Shown: positions 35,731 to 46,800 of the stretch, piece by piece
How the letters are laid out: each line of letters starts with the position of its first letter
Position numbering within the stretch: the first letter of the stretch is position 1
Assembly (NCBI GenBank): GCA_000320605.2
Contig: KB445791.1
Coordinates: forward strand, 1,592,298-1,656,297
DNA from: Gelatoporia subvermispora B
Lineage: Eukaryota > Basidiomycota > Agaricomycetes > Polyporales > Gelatoporiaceae
Length of the DNA stretch: 64,000 nucleotides
Reading direction: 5' to 3'
Position numbers and translations under genes: made by a program
Notes under the pieces: generated by a model
The model's input: only the letters and a program-made list of their open reading frames with translations
The model's database searches: none
Told to the model about the DNA's origin: nothing

Positions 35731-37528
35731 ATGCCTACAGACATTGAAGACGAGTTCGACGCTTTACCTGATGTCTTCGAGGGCGTTGACTGGGATGATG
35801 TGCCTGACATGGCCTACCCCAATGCGCAGGCGAGTCTGAACAGTGCATTCACACAATGGTCTGGCTCATGAATTTCCTCCATCATTAGCCGTCAATGTCT
35901 AATACAAGCGTCATGTCTGGTTCTACAACTGACCGTGGCTCCCCCATGGTCAGCTCGACCCACCGTATTACTGGCAACCGGGGCCTCCACCACATGCCCG
36001 ATGGTGGAGTGTTGACATCCCATCCTGCCCGTCGCTACGACTCTCCTGTATCCAGTCACTACTCTTTCGATGATTTTGATCAGACATTCCTCGAAGAGGT
36101 GGACACCATTGAGACCAGGCTCACTCAGGGTTCCTCTAGTGTAGGTACGCCGTACGGTTACAATGTTCGACATCCTATTGCTTCCTTGTTGTACTACAAT
36201 GTGTATCCTAAACGGCCAAGAGATAAAACTATGCATACGTGCTGAGACGACTCCAGCAGCGTTAGCTTCGCCCTCCCCGGCATCATCTGCACCTAGGGAC
36301 CCTAGCGCGGGATTGTCGCCTCCGGTATCGCAGCTTGGGAAACGTGCACGCTCGGATAGCACCTCGTCATGTGGATCATCGCCAGGAAAAAAGGGGAAAT
36401 TGGCGGCGGCCCCAGTTACATCCCCACCAGTGATGTCGAATTTACTTCAGGACGCTAGGAGTCTTCTTGCCGAGTACGAAGAAGAATTATGCTGTCCAAT
36501 GTACGTGAATGTGCTGCTCTCAAAGACCTGGTCCAACTTAGCGAAAATCCCCTTGATCTCATAGCTGCTGTGATATTCTGTACGTGTGCACAGCGTAAAG
36601 CTTGGTGGCATGGAGTACTCATTGATTTTTCCCCATAGTGCTGCTGCTCACCTCGGGAATCCATGTGGTCACACGTACTGTGGAGAATGTGGCCATGATT
36701 GGATCAGAAGTGTATGCCCTTATAATCGGACTCTAAGGAATCATGCTAAAGCCGCTTGTCAAGAGAAATCCACCGACGTGCCCTATTTGCCGAACACACT
36801 TAATGGCTGCTGCGCCTATGATCCCCAACTTCGCCATGGACAGCACGATAGAGAAATATGTCGCCTCCCTTGGCTCGCATGCCAATGCGGAATGGTCGCC
36901 AACTGGAGAGAAATACCAAGAATGGAAAAACAGAAAGGAGTTCGTTTTCGAGTCCAATCATCTCTTCAGCGCATCTTACTAGCTCAATAGACGGTGGAAG
37001 ACGGCTATAGCCTCCCGTGTTTCAAACGCCCAAAGGCAGTCACACGATCCACGTACAGGCTCTCATACCTCCACCACAAACTCTGCAGTCATTGACCTAA
37101 CCGTCGTCAATGTCGTCAGCTCATCCTCAGAAGAGTCATCAAATACCGGCGATTCATCGTCAGGAGAGTCATCAAATACCGGCGATTCATCGTCAGGAGA
37201 GTCTTCATCGGGATTCGAAGATGCAGCACCAAGAAATCATGGTGCATCACTTCCGACTGCACCTCAAGCAGCTCCTCCGCCACCTGCCCCTCATGGTCAG
37301 GGTCACCCACCAGGGCCCTCTGCCAGCGGCCAATGGAACAACAGAGGCACCAGAGATCGTGGTAGAGGGCGAGGCCAGAATGGCAACCAATGGCGAGGCA
37401 GAGGGCGTTCAGGTGGCAATCGCCATAGAGGTGGAGGACATAGACATCACGAACATGGTTCCACGTCAAACGAGGGCTATGGCCACACTGGACGTAGAGG
37501 TCGCGGCAGGCGAGGTCGCGGTGGCTAA
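35731..37528 (+). CDS. RING-finger protein with C-terminal RGG tail (putative E3 ubiquitin ligase)
   Basis: Seven exons (35731-35829, 35889-36140, 36247-36500, 36565-36579, 36639-36711, 36764-36939, 36991-37528) join in phase to 468 residues. The N terminus is acidic (DEFDALPDVFEGVDWDDVP), followed by a Ser-rich disordered stretch. A C3HC4 RING is at about residues 198-245: CCPICCDIL, then CGHTYCGECGHDW, then CPICRTH. A helical segment (FAMDSTIEKYVASLG) follows. The last exon is a low-complexity tail with a duplicated 11-residue block (37136-37201) and about ten RG/RGG motifs in the final 45 residues. RING proteins of this build bring E2 enzymes to substrates; the RGG tail suggests RNA binding. 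Intron 1 is best explained by a GC-AG boundary (donor CAG/GCGAGT at 35830). A GT-AG alternative (donor GTCTGG, acceptor in AATACAAG) also keeps frame. Confidence 0.8.
37136..37201 (+). repeat. Perfect tandem duplication of 33 bp in the RING gene
   Basis: Two identical 33-bp units, 37136-37168 and 37169-37201, encode SSNTGDSSSGE twice inside the disordered tail of the RING protein. Being in frame and without any difference between copies, it looks like a recent slippage event. Confidence 0.9.
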
Positions 37529-37852
37529 AAATTGTAACAAGTGCAATATAGCTCCATTGTGCGTCAGGCAGCTAGACAGCTAGACAGCTATTTAAAGTAC
37601 GCATACCCCACATTGCCAACTCAAGAACTATGTATTGGATTGGATTTTCGGTGTTATCCGCTACGCCACTCGTGATCTCGAAATACATGTCATGAGTCTC
37701 CAGTACACCGTGTGTTCGCTACATTTGAGGTTTGTGGATTATGGGGAAGAACAGTGCGGGAAAGGAAACTGGCGTCAGTAATAGTACAGTGTCCGGACAC
37801 TGGGTGAATGTGGAACAGGAGTAACTAGAGCAAAGAATTGGATGAGGAGAGC
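37529..37852. other. Convergent spacer
   Basis: 3' flanks of the RING gene (plus) and the one-TM protein gene (minus). Includes a short tandem TAGACAGC repeat near 37570. Nothing else recognised. Confidence 0.5.
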
Positions 37853-39945
37853 CTAGATAGACGGCTGCGCGAGTGAGACCGTGAGCGAGCTTGCGTCCGC
37901 GGGATCAACGTCGAACTCCATCAGGACGGCACCAGACTCGATGAACCTGGTGACGATCGGACCGGGGACACGCTTGCCGTCAAGTGCGATCTCCAGGTCA
38001 GAGAGGGGTCGCTTGGGAGGCGCGCGGACCAGCACAGAGACCTTTTCGCCCCGGATATCCGCCCGCACGATAGGAGCCATAACTCTCGCACCGGACTGCG
38101 AGGAAATGGTTGCACCTTGTGCCTTGGCATTGAGCTGGTTGTCATCAATACCGAAGACGGTGCCGTCGGCCTCGTCGTCCGACAGTGCTGCGTGAAGGGC
38201 CGCCTCGGAAGGTGCCAGGGTCGACATGTCGTCGTCCTCGACGAGCGTTCGGTCTCCCACCGAAGCGGCACGGACTCGGGGGATTTGGTCCCTGACGGCG
38301 TCAACGAGCGGACCGCGTATGATGAACTCGTTGTCGACATTGAAGAGCAGGCTCAGGACGTAGTCGATGAACATGCGCCAGAACCACACAAGCATCGACA
38401 CGAGGACGGCTATAGACATCTCCTCGAGTGGGGACTTGCGAGACTTAACGAGGGCCATCTGGGGTGGGTTTGACTGGTCTTCGGTCATTGTAGACTTTGA
38501 AACAGTCGAGGGCGATGGTTGTGTGGTCTCGTCTCTCATCGTTGACTCTGCCGTGGCTGGCATTTCGTTCTCCACAAAACCCTCCACAGGTGGAGGTAGT
38601 ACACGTCTCGGAGGAGAAGGTGGTGGAGTCGGAAGCACCCGCTCCGGGGAAGGTTTTGCACGCAGCTCGACCGTTGTAACGGTCGCGTCTGTGTGGGGGC
38701 TAAGGAGGCAGATATCCCAGGCATCCTCAGCGACGGTTTCGGGGGGCAGCCTGTGCATTGGAGCGAGGATGACCTGTCCTCCATTCCTCCCTATACTGAG
38801 AGTGAAGTTACCGTCTGGATCAGGTAAGACCTCGCGGAAGCTGTTGGTCGTGGCGTGATATACTCCGAATCTGGAGTCATCCCGCGTGAGAACAGAGGCA
38901 GCTTTGCTGAGTGAGAGAGTGATCTTCTCGGAAGTCGGGATGACCGAGGAACGGAGGGGAATAAAGGTGAGGGCAGCCGGGATGATCGCGCCCGGCGCAC
39001 GGGATGCCATGATAGCGTACGGGGAAGCCGTATGACTATGGATGACTTTGTGTAGACCACCCCCGAGTGAGGCGATAGTGTCCTGCAGTATGTGAGGATA
39101 GAGCTGGTTGACGATGCGTACTGTGAGCTCGCCGCGTGATGGAACAATGATGTCGCCCCAAGAGTCGATGCCGACTGAAGTATCAGGTCCCCCGCTGAGC
39201 ATGAGTACTGGAGGAAGATATACAGTGCTCGCCGACACTTGGGGAACTAGCAAGATTGTCGAGGCCGCAGCAGTTTCTCCTGTACGAGAGAACGAGGGCC
39301 AGCTAGAGTACAGCGGTCAGCATGATGTCGATGAAACGCATGACACAAATGCACATGCCTGTTCTCCCGAATCGCCCAAGATGACCATTTGTGCTCCAGA
39401 TGCAGCTTCGCAGCCACCTTCTCCTGCACTGCATCCGACTTGAACACCGCGGCCCCGTCCTCTAGATCGTTCCAACCTTCATACAAAGTCATACCAGGCA
39501 GCCCTCGCTCGATCTGGATGGCCGTATCCCCTCCATACGGGCCCAACCACTTCACATCTCCCGAGGGATACACCAGTCTGTACGTGAGCGCAAAGCGGGT
39601 GCGGTCCGTCTGGCTGAGGTCGAGTGCGAACTTGCAGTGCACGACATTCTCTCCGAGACCCGCCTCGGGGTCCTCCTGGGGGTCGATGAGCGAGAACGCG
39701 CTGCAGCCGGACGGCACGGGCGGGATAGGGTCGAACGGGTACGCGCCCCATTCCCCGGTGAGCTTCCCCTCCACCGGGAGGTCGGTCCACATCTCGACGC
39801 GGACGCCGTCGCGCTGCGCCTGGGCAAGGGCCTCGCGGGAGCCAAAGGTCGCCCTGAAGAGCAGCTCCGTGCGCGACCCCGCCGCGCCCGGGGGGACGAC
39901 GACCGTCTTGGTCTCACAGAGCGCGGGGGTGAACGTGAGGTGCAT
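37853..39945 (-). CDS. Uncharacterised protein with beta-rich N terminus and one internal membrane helix
   Basis: Two exons (about 39359-39945 and 37853-39302) join in phase to 678 residues. The N-terminal 200 residues look beta-rich (LTYRLVYPSGDVKWLGPYGG), the middle has Pro/Ser/Thr-rich stretches, and a hydrophobic helix (SIAVLVSMLVWFWRMFIDYV) lies at about two thirds of the length. The region after it is again beta-like (EKVSVLVRAPPKRPLSDLEI). GC content of the first exon is high. The intron donor is ambiguous: a GC donor (CAG/GCATGT) or a weaker GT donor 14 nt further both keep frame. No signal peptide is seen. I do not recognise the family, and membrane attachment is the only functional hint. 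Confidence 0.75.
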
Positions 39946-40607
39946 CTCGGCGGGCGGGGGCAGACGTGGCGGTCGTGGGTGGTGGGGTCGTGAGCAGTCG
40001 TGAATTTTAGCCTCTGGGCACCCGAGAGGGTCGAGCACCCGGGGAGGGTGAGGTCAGGCTCGCTGTCGGAGCGAGTACTGCTCTGGTGTAGCCGTCGGAT
40101 ACGCCGGGAGAGCACGCTTGCGGGTTAGCGGGAGCGGGCGGTGCCCTGCGGGGTACGGCACTGCGAGCGCAGAGACCGAGCACGACGTCCTGGGCAGCGA
40201 GGACGGAGGTCGTAAGAGAGCAGGCGGTGGGACAATGGGCTATTATACTCGCCCACCGTATCAACGCAAGTCAAGACGCCGTCGAACCACCCATCGGCCA
40301 TCTGACAGCGGCATAGCCCAGAACAAGCTCAGCGCAGCGCCAGGGATATCTCTCCGACGGTCCAATGCATGCAGAAGTAGAGTTATCAGCAGGCGTGTGG
40401 CCTCGTCGTGGTCGGCCGAGTGGAGCAGAATGGAGTAGAACACACTATTCGAGTGGTCGCGGACGACATGCGCGGGCAACGAGGTCTGTAATGGTGGGAA
40501 ACCAAGGCAATTCAATTGCATTCCCGGTCCACACGCTCTGATAGTGATACAACACAACGTGCAAGTGCTACAAGATACATCGTGGCCGATACAAGGGCCA
40601 TTATACT
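39946..40607. other. Spacer between the one-TM gene and TRAX
   Basis: About 660 bp, both neighbours on the minus strand: promoter of the one-TM protein gene and 3' flank of TRAX. No gene recognised. Confidence 0.5.
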
Positions 40608-41744
40608 TCATTCCTCGTCTCCATCCAAATCATCGATTCGCCGCCTCTTGCGGTCCCCACCGTATGTGCCGCCGTAGGTAGAGCTTGTCACCGTGCGCTC
40701 CACGATATCGTCGAGTAGCTCGGGTGGGATGTCGTATTCCGAGCTACGCACCGCAATCGCGTAAGCCACTATCAGACGAATCCGTTATCAGAATTCTGCG
40801 TCAATGACGGGAAGGGAACGACTGACCATCTTCGATCTTTTCCAATGACTGAGACGTAACGGTTTGCTTCTTCCGCAAATCTCTGAAGAAGGGTGTCCAC
40901 CCCTCGAAGTCTACCGAAACGTCAGCAATAAGTCTGACGAAGGAGGTACATGGGAATGACAGTAATCCCATGTCGAAGATAGGTCGCACTGCTATCGCTG
41001 AACAGAGTGAGAGATCGAGAGAGTTGTACTGACCCGCACGGCATGCCCTTACGAACGTGCACACTTGGCTCGCTTTCAGTCGTCCACCACGTCGGGATAT
41101 GGAAGAGATGGCGAAGCGCATCAGTTCTCCTGTGAGGTCTGACAACCCGAGCAGATAGTCTTCGACGGGTAGGGGGAAATGCTACAGTATACACCATCTC
41201 AATTGTGCGTGTGAGAGTATACGAGGAACGCAACTTACCGGCGTGCCGTCCTCAGCACATAGTGTCTTCTGTACCTCATCATAGGAAATCATGTTCTCGT
41301 GCTCGAGGTAGTGCGCAAAGCTAAGGGCCTCGATATATTCTTGCAGACCAGGTGAGACATTTTTCTGATATCGCCAGAAGCGGTCGCCCACGACCTCTCC
41401 CCGGACGGCGGCAAACATGTTTTGAATGTCGCGCAGCTTGTCTCGCGCTTTGGCGGCGGCACGCAAGGCGAGAGCACGATCGTCCGCCTCGGTGTCACCT
41501 TCGGTCATTATGCGGTGAAGGAGAAAAATCACTTTCTTTGACGCGTTGGTGATGTCGCGACTCGACTACAAGGCCAGCGGACGCAGGGTGGCGCATGATG
41601 AGGCCATCGCGACAGAGGGGGCAGGGAGAGGCAGACCTTGATGAGGCGTTCTCTGCGGTCATTGTGGTCATCGAGCTCGTCTCTGAAATGGTCGAAGGTG
41701 GCGAGAATGGCGTCGCGAGAGGAGAGGGAGTCGGTGGTGGACAT
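40608..41744 (-). CDS. Translin-associated protein X (TRAX)
   Basis: Five exons (41637-41744, 41239-41565, 41034-41181, 40827-40910, 40608-40768) join in phase to 275 residues. The whole length is a translin/TRAX fold: FDHFRDELDDHNDRRERLIK at the start, SRDITNASKKVIFLLHR, the central FAHYLEHENMISYDEVQ, LTGELMRFAISSISRRGG and SLEKIEDVAYAIAVRSSEYD. A basic RKRRRI segment near the C terminus could be a nuclear localisation signal. TRAX forms the C3PO hetero-oligomer with translin and supplies the RNase activity that processes small RNAs and tRNA fragments in fungi. Intron 3 (40911-41033) is 123 bp, about twice the usual length here. TRAX is favoured over translin by length and by the SISRRGG segment. 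Confidence 0.88.
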
Positions 41745-42362
41745 GGTGTATGGGAGACGCGTTAGGACTCGCCACAGCGTGCGGGCGGCGCGCTCGGCCC
41801 CGACGCGACCAACGCAATTTTCCCACCGTCACGCACAAGGTCAATGCCGCTGAGCTGGGCTTGGGCTTGGCCGTTCTACGCACGCACTTGGCCCTGCTTT
41901 GGCTTCAGCAAACCAATCACCTGTACAGGTATTTATGGGACTTGACAATCGTGTACAGATGTCGGGTGTGCCAGTAATAGCATGACGCCTGGACTGAAAA
42001 TACTCTCGTTAAGGTGGAAGTGCTCAAAGGCACGAAAAACATGTGAGCAGGAACCACGCGGGAGAGCAAACCAGGCGTGGCGCTGCCCTGGGCTGTTGTG
42101 ACCGTTGCGCATGGCGACGACGACCGGCGGAGTGGTACTACAAAGAGCTGCGGGTACACGCTGACTTGGCCGGAGAACGGGAGAAAGAACTTGTCCTCGG
42201 TGCGCGGGGGAAAGCGCCCGCTTGGCAGCTCCCGAGTTTTGAGCGTCTCGCGACAGTCTCGCTCCCGCCTCGCCATCCTTCATACTCTCCCTCTCCGTCT
42301 CTCCTTCTTTCTCACTCCTTCCACGCCTGCATCACTCTCCCGAATCGCATGCTCTGATCATC
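41745..42362. other. Divergent promoter region of TRAX and the HIT gene
   Basis: 618 bp between divergent starts. Contains a CCAAT box at 41913-41917 in CCAATCACCTG and a pyrimidine-rich stretch (42285-42345) just upstream of the HIT start, common before fungal start sites. Confidence 0.5.
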
Positions 42363-43537
42363 ATGTCGTTCGCACCGAAAGTTGGTTGTCCCATGTGCGG
42401 CATAGTCGCCTCCGCCCTCCACACACCCACCCACTCCCCCGCACCCGGCGCCACCTCCTTTCCAACCGATTCGCAGCGACCCGAGATACTCTGGAGAGAC
42501 GAGAATTTCACGATTTATAGAGAGAGGGCAAACCCAGTGTCGAGCAAGGGGCACATCGTCATCGTCTTCAAGTATGTGCCCAGTAAAGCATGGTACTCAA
42601 CTTACTGACTAGGCGCTGTGTTTCGGTTCATTTAGTCTCCATGTTCCCTCCTTATATACCCTCGTATGTTCGCCGAGCCTGCTTCTTCTCCACCAGGCTG
42701 ACCCTTGGGCGTAGTCATCGAGCGACCTGCCGCTCCTCGTGTCGCTTCGAGACACTGCTTCGCGTATCCTCTCGTCACTGCAGGCGCCATTGGACGCACC
42801 GTCCCCGTCGAACTCCCCGTACCTGCCGCCCATGTCGCCTACCGCAACGACGCCCACCACCCCGTCCATGCCCCATCTCCTCCTTTCGCCAACACAACAG
42901 CAGGGCAGCATCTCGTCAGACAGATTCCGTATCGGTTTCATCACACCGCCCTTCAAGGACAACAAGATCCCCGTCACAGACCACCTACACGCGCACGCAT
43001 ATATCCTCCCTGCAGATCGCATGGGCTGGTGGCGGGCAGTCGCATACAGCCCTGTCGCATGGTACGCCGTCGACGACCTCATAGCTGAGATTCGGTGAGT
43101 ACTTCCTCATTCTCCCGCCAAATTCGCGACGCCAACAACATCGCGTTGTTCCGCGTGATACCCATATTGCGTTATCTTCATTTCGTAATGGCCTCGCCCG
43201 TGATCGGTACCGGTTGTGCCTGCTGCGTGCTGCGGACTGTTACTGATCGAATTTGTCTTCCAGCGAGGAGTCGAGCAACAACCGTGTGCGCGGGACCAAG
43301 GGCCGGCCCATCGATTCGGTTCCGCATGCTGGCGCGCGCCGTGGGACCGCGGATGGCGTCGAAACAACTGAGACCGGATTGGGATTGCTCGACATCGAGG
43401 GCGGAGAGCACAGCCCACGCATATCGATCACATCTGTGGACTCTTCGGACTACGGGCGGAGAACCCAGGGAAGACGCTCGCCACCAGTGGCCGGGTCGTC
43501 CTCTTCTGGCACGCATATACCCCATTTACGAATGTGA
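42363..43537 (+). CDS. HIT-like (histidine triad) domain protein
   Basis: Four exons (42363-42571, 42636-42663, 42715-43094, 43264-43537) join in phase to 296 residues. The N terminus MSFAPKVGCPMCGIV has the C-x2-C found at the start of many HIT proteins, followed by NFTIYRE and GHIVIVFKNLHVPSLYTL as the core strands. The triad is HLHAHAYIL near residue 160, matching the H-x-H-x-H signature. A Pro/Ser/Thr insertion separates the core strands from the triad, and the C-terminal 90 residues are polar and disordered. HIT enzymes hydrolyse or transfer nucleotides (aprataxin, Hint, Fhit branches); the branch here is not certain, aprataxin-like being most plausible. Exon 2 has only 28 nt, and intron 3 is 169 bp. 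Confidence 0.82.
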
Positions 43538-43845
43538 CGTACTTGTATGTTATACCTTACGCAACGGGTTACTTGGAAGGATCTACGTTCGTATTCTGGT
43601 TCGCCTTTCAAGCTGAAATGCACGCTAAAAGTAGTAAAGCGGGTATCATTGCAGGACACAGACAGATGTCTCGGACATTGTACCCTGACTTGTCTAATTG
43701 TCTAGCAGATGATCAAGGAATACAACGACCAGCGATGTAGCGAACGCCAGCCGTATTCGCATGATACATATCGAGCGACGAGTCTCACAGGAATTACATG
43801 TTTATGACTGACACCAGTAATAACTCTCGTCTATACATGACCTAA
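43538..43845. other. Convergent spacer between HIT gene and Blm10
   Basis: 308 bp of 3' flanks. No gene or repeat recognised. Confidence 0.5.
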
Positions 43846-46800
43846 TTACGCATCTATTGAATAGGTTAGCATTTCTGTGATTCGGAGCAGAAAGCAGGAG
43901 GGCACCGCTTACAGTATGATGAACCCGTGAGCAAAGTCGACAACGCCGCGAGCTGTTCTTCCGAGAAGCGCTTGGAGTCCTCGTGCCAAGTGTCCTGATG
44001 CGTTTTCTTGAACTGGCTCGCACACTTCCGCACGGTCGTCGAGATCGGTATCTATACCCTCACAGCGTTGAGCAACCATTGCGTTCCACCATATGACTGG
44101 ACGTACCGGATCGTATGTGTGCTCCGCCAGCACGCTGGTCAACAGCTGCGGCATCCACTTCTCGACCGTGTATGGATAACTATCAATCAGAGCACATATG
44201 CCGAGGATGGCAGCATGCCGCTGACGCAATGCCGAGTTGTATACAGGGGACTTTTTGTCGGGAAGGTTGGCATGTTCAAGCAACCGCACGAAACGATTCT
44301 GAGGCAATACATTGTAAATTGGATCCACACGAAGATTCCCATAAAGACGTACCTTCAATGCAACAACACTCTTCCGTGGAGAGACACGAAGGATTCCTGA
44401 TAACGTACTGATTACAAGTCAGACTAACCGATTACGACGCTCACGCTCCAGACCAGGACTTACATAGCGGCCATCTCACGAACTTCCACAACGTCATCGT
44501 CCAGGCATCTGCACACTGTCTGAGAGTCGAGTCAGAGGATGCCTACACGTACGAGATTTTCCATGACACACCTCCATCATCTCGACCACCTTTCCATCTG
44601 AAATCATGTACGATTGTCGGAAGTAAAAGACTGATTGGCATATAAGTCGAGCTCCACTTCATTTTGCATTCTCGAGCATACCTTGCACCAGGGGCAAGAT
44701 CTTGAGGCGGACCCTCCACGACTATTGTAACTCGTGAGGTACCAGGTTATTATGAGGACACAACCACTTACGGGTGACTTCTGAATGGCCTTGAAGATCT
44801 CATCCAGTAACGGGCTGACAGCGTGCCGCGGTGTGATTACGCCGCACATACGAACCAACAATAGATTTGCACGATACGACAAATCATCATTATCGTTCAC
44901 TAATCGAGCGTGAGCGACACAAGGGTCATAGTCAATTGAATCTCGAGAATACTTACACTCCGTGAAGCGGAAGAGCTCAGGCTAGCGACATCAAACATGA
45001 GAGAAGCTGCCAATTTCAGTTCTGATTGACTCACCAAAAGAGGGAGAATGTAGTCGTATGCTGCAGGTGCATTGGTATCGTGTACCATTTGGAATAGCCA
45101 CTTGCAGACGAGAATGCCGACCCTGATACGGATTATCGCCCCAATCACCATAGAAATCTGTGAGAGAAACACTCGCGTACCTGTCGTAGGTTGACTGGAT
45201 TGCACGGGCACCAGGTAGTCTCTCGTTCCGCCAAACTTCAAATTTTTGGGTTAGTTCCAACACACGGTCTTTGTGATAAACGCCGCGAATTCCCAAGATG
45301 TCTTGGTTCGGCGAGGCAGTCCGGCATTCCCTCACGAAGACTTCGGTGGTAGGAATCGAAGGCATGGGTCGCCGCTGTGAGATGTCAATTTGTCGAACAA
45401 GCGTCATATATCACAGGACAATGGTCTCACCTTAATCTTGCTAGTGAATGCCAGAAACTCGGCGATATGGGTGAGTACCTGACATCGAATCAGTAGAAAT
45501 CAGAAATTGAAAGTCTACCGCTCGTACGTCATCATGTTCACACTGAAGCTCTTGCCAACACCGCTGGACCGCGTCATCCACCCAAGGAGTGAATTTCCAG
45601 TTGAGCTCCTCGTAGAATGTCCGGAAGAAAGAGAGCACTTGGGTTACGTCGAACGACGACTCGCTATTGAAGTCGACGCTCTGGAATTCTACCATGAGAT
45701 AATCGACTAAAGGCTGCAACCTACGCGGATCACGGTGGAAGAAGGTGTACTGTCCGTGTTCCATGAATACAGGTCCAGGAAAGTAACAACAAATTTACCT
45801 CCAAGAACGACATCCAGATTGGCAGAGTATCGTTGCTTTTACGTGCGAATATTGTCTTCATGTGCGGGATGAACCATTCCCAGAATTGAGCTTGTCGGTC
45901 CGTCAGCCAGTGCTTGGACGCTACGACATTTGGAATAAGAGACTTTGTCGGGATCATGACCAAGACACAAACCTCCTAGCACTCCAGCAACAAACTCCGC
46001 CGCACCACGCTGCTTGTTCTTGTCCTTGTCATTTATGAGCTCCTCCACTGTCGGCATCAGTGCTTCCCAGGGCTCGTCTTCCAAAAGTTGGACTAAAAGT
46101 ACTTGTTAGAATCTGTTCACGGTCGAGAACAGGAACATCTACAGATGGACTTCACGCAAGAGACGTTGTCTTGCGATATCACTTCGTTATGATTCTCTGC
46201 TGAGAAGTGAATCGATAGCTTCTGCCAAAATTGTGGATCATTGGCGACTTCGCGGATCGTCTGGACAGCTTCCTGGCAGTCCGTTTCCCATGTTTGAATT
46301 ACGGACTGGGTTGCATCAGGGGCCAGGTAGCAATCGATCGTCTCGCCCCACACCAACCATCCGCTCTGAATTTTGTCGCGTAAGATCCTGGCATTTGATA
46401 TCAGTATTCTATCGGCACAAGCAGCGAAACATGCGTTACGGTATTCGACGAGCTTCATCATAGTGCAACGGTTGTCGGAACTCTGCCAACCACTTGGATG
46501 TGAACTCATGGGAAGGTTCCGGGATCGGGACCGTGCGCCTCAAAGGGTTGTGGTTGCGCTCCATGGCGATATCGTTCGGGCCCTTGGCCATCGTTCGCAG
46601 CTTGACGTATCGCGAGATCTTCATGATCGCACGTTGCGCATACTGTTCGTACATAATGTAAGGTCCACCAAACAGAAGCTACTGATGCCGATACAACGTA
46701 CATATCTCTGTGAACCGGTCAGAATTGATTGTAGTTTGACGAGAAAGTACACGTACCATGGATGAATTCGCATCATAAGTTGCTTCTAATAGGTATCGCA

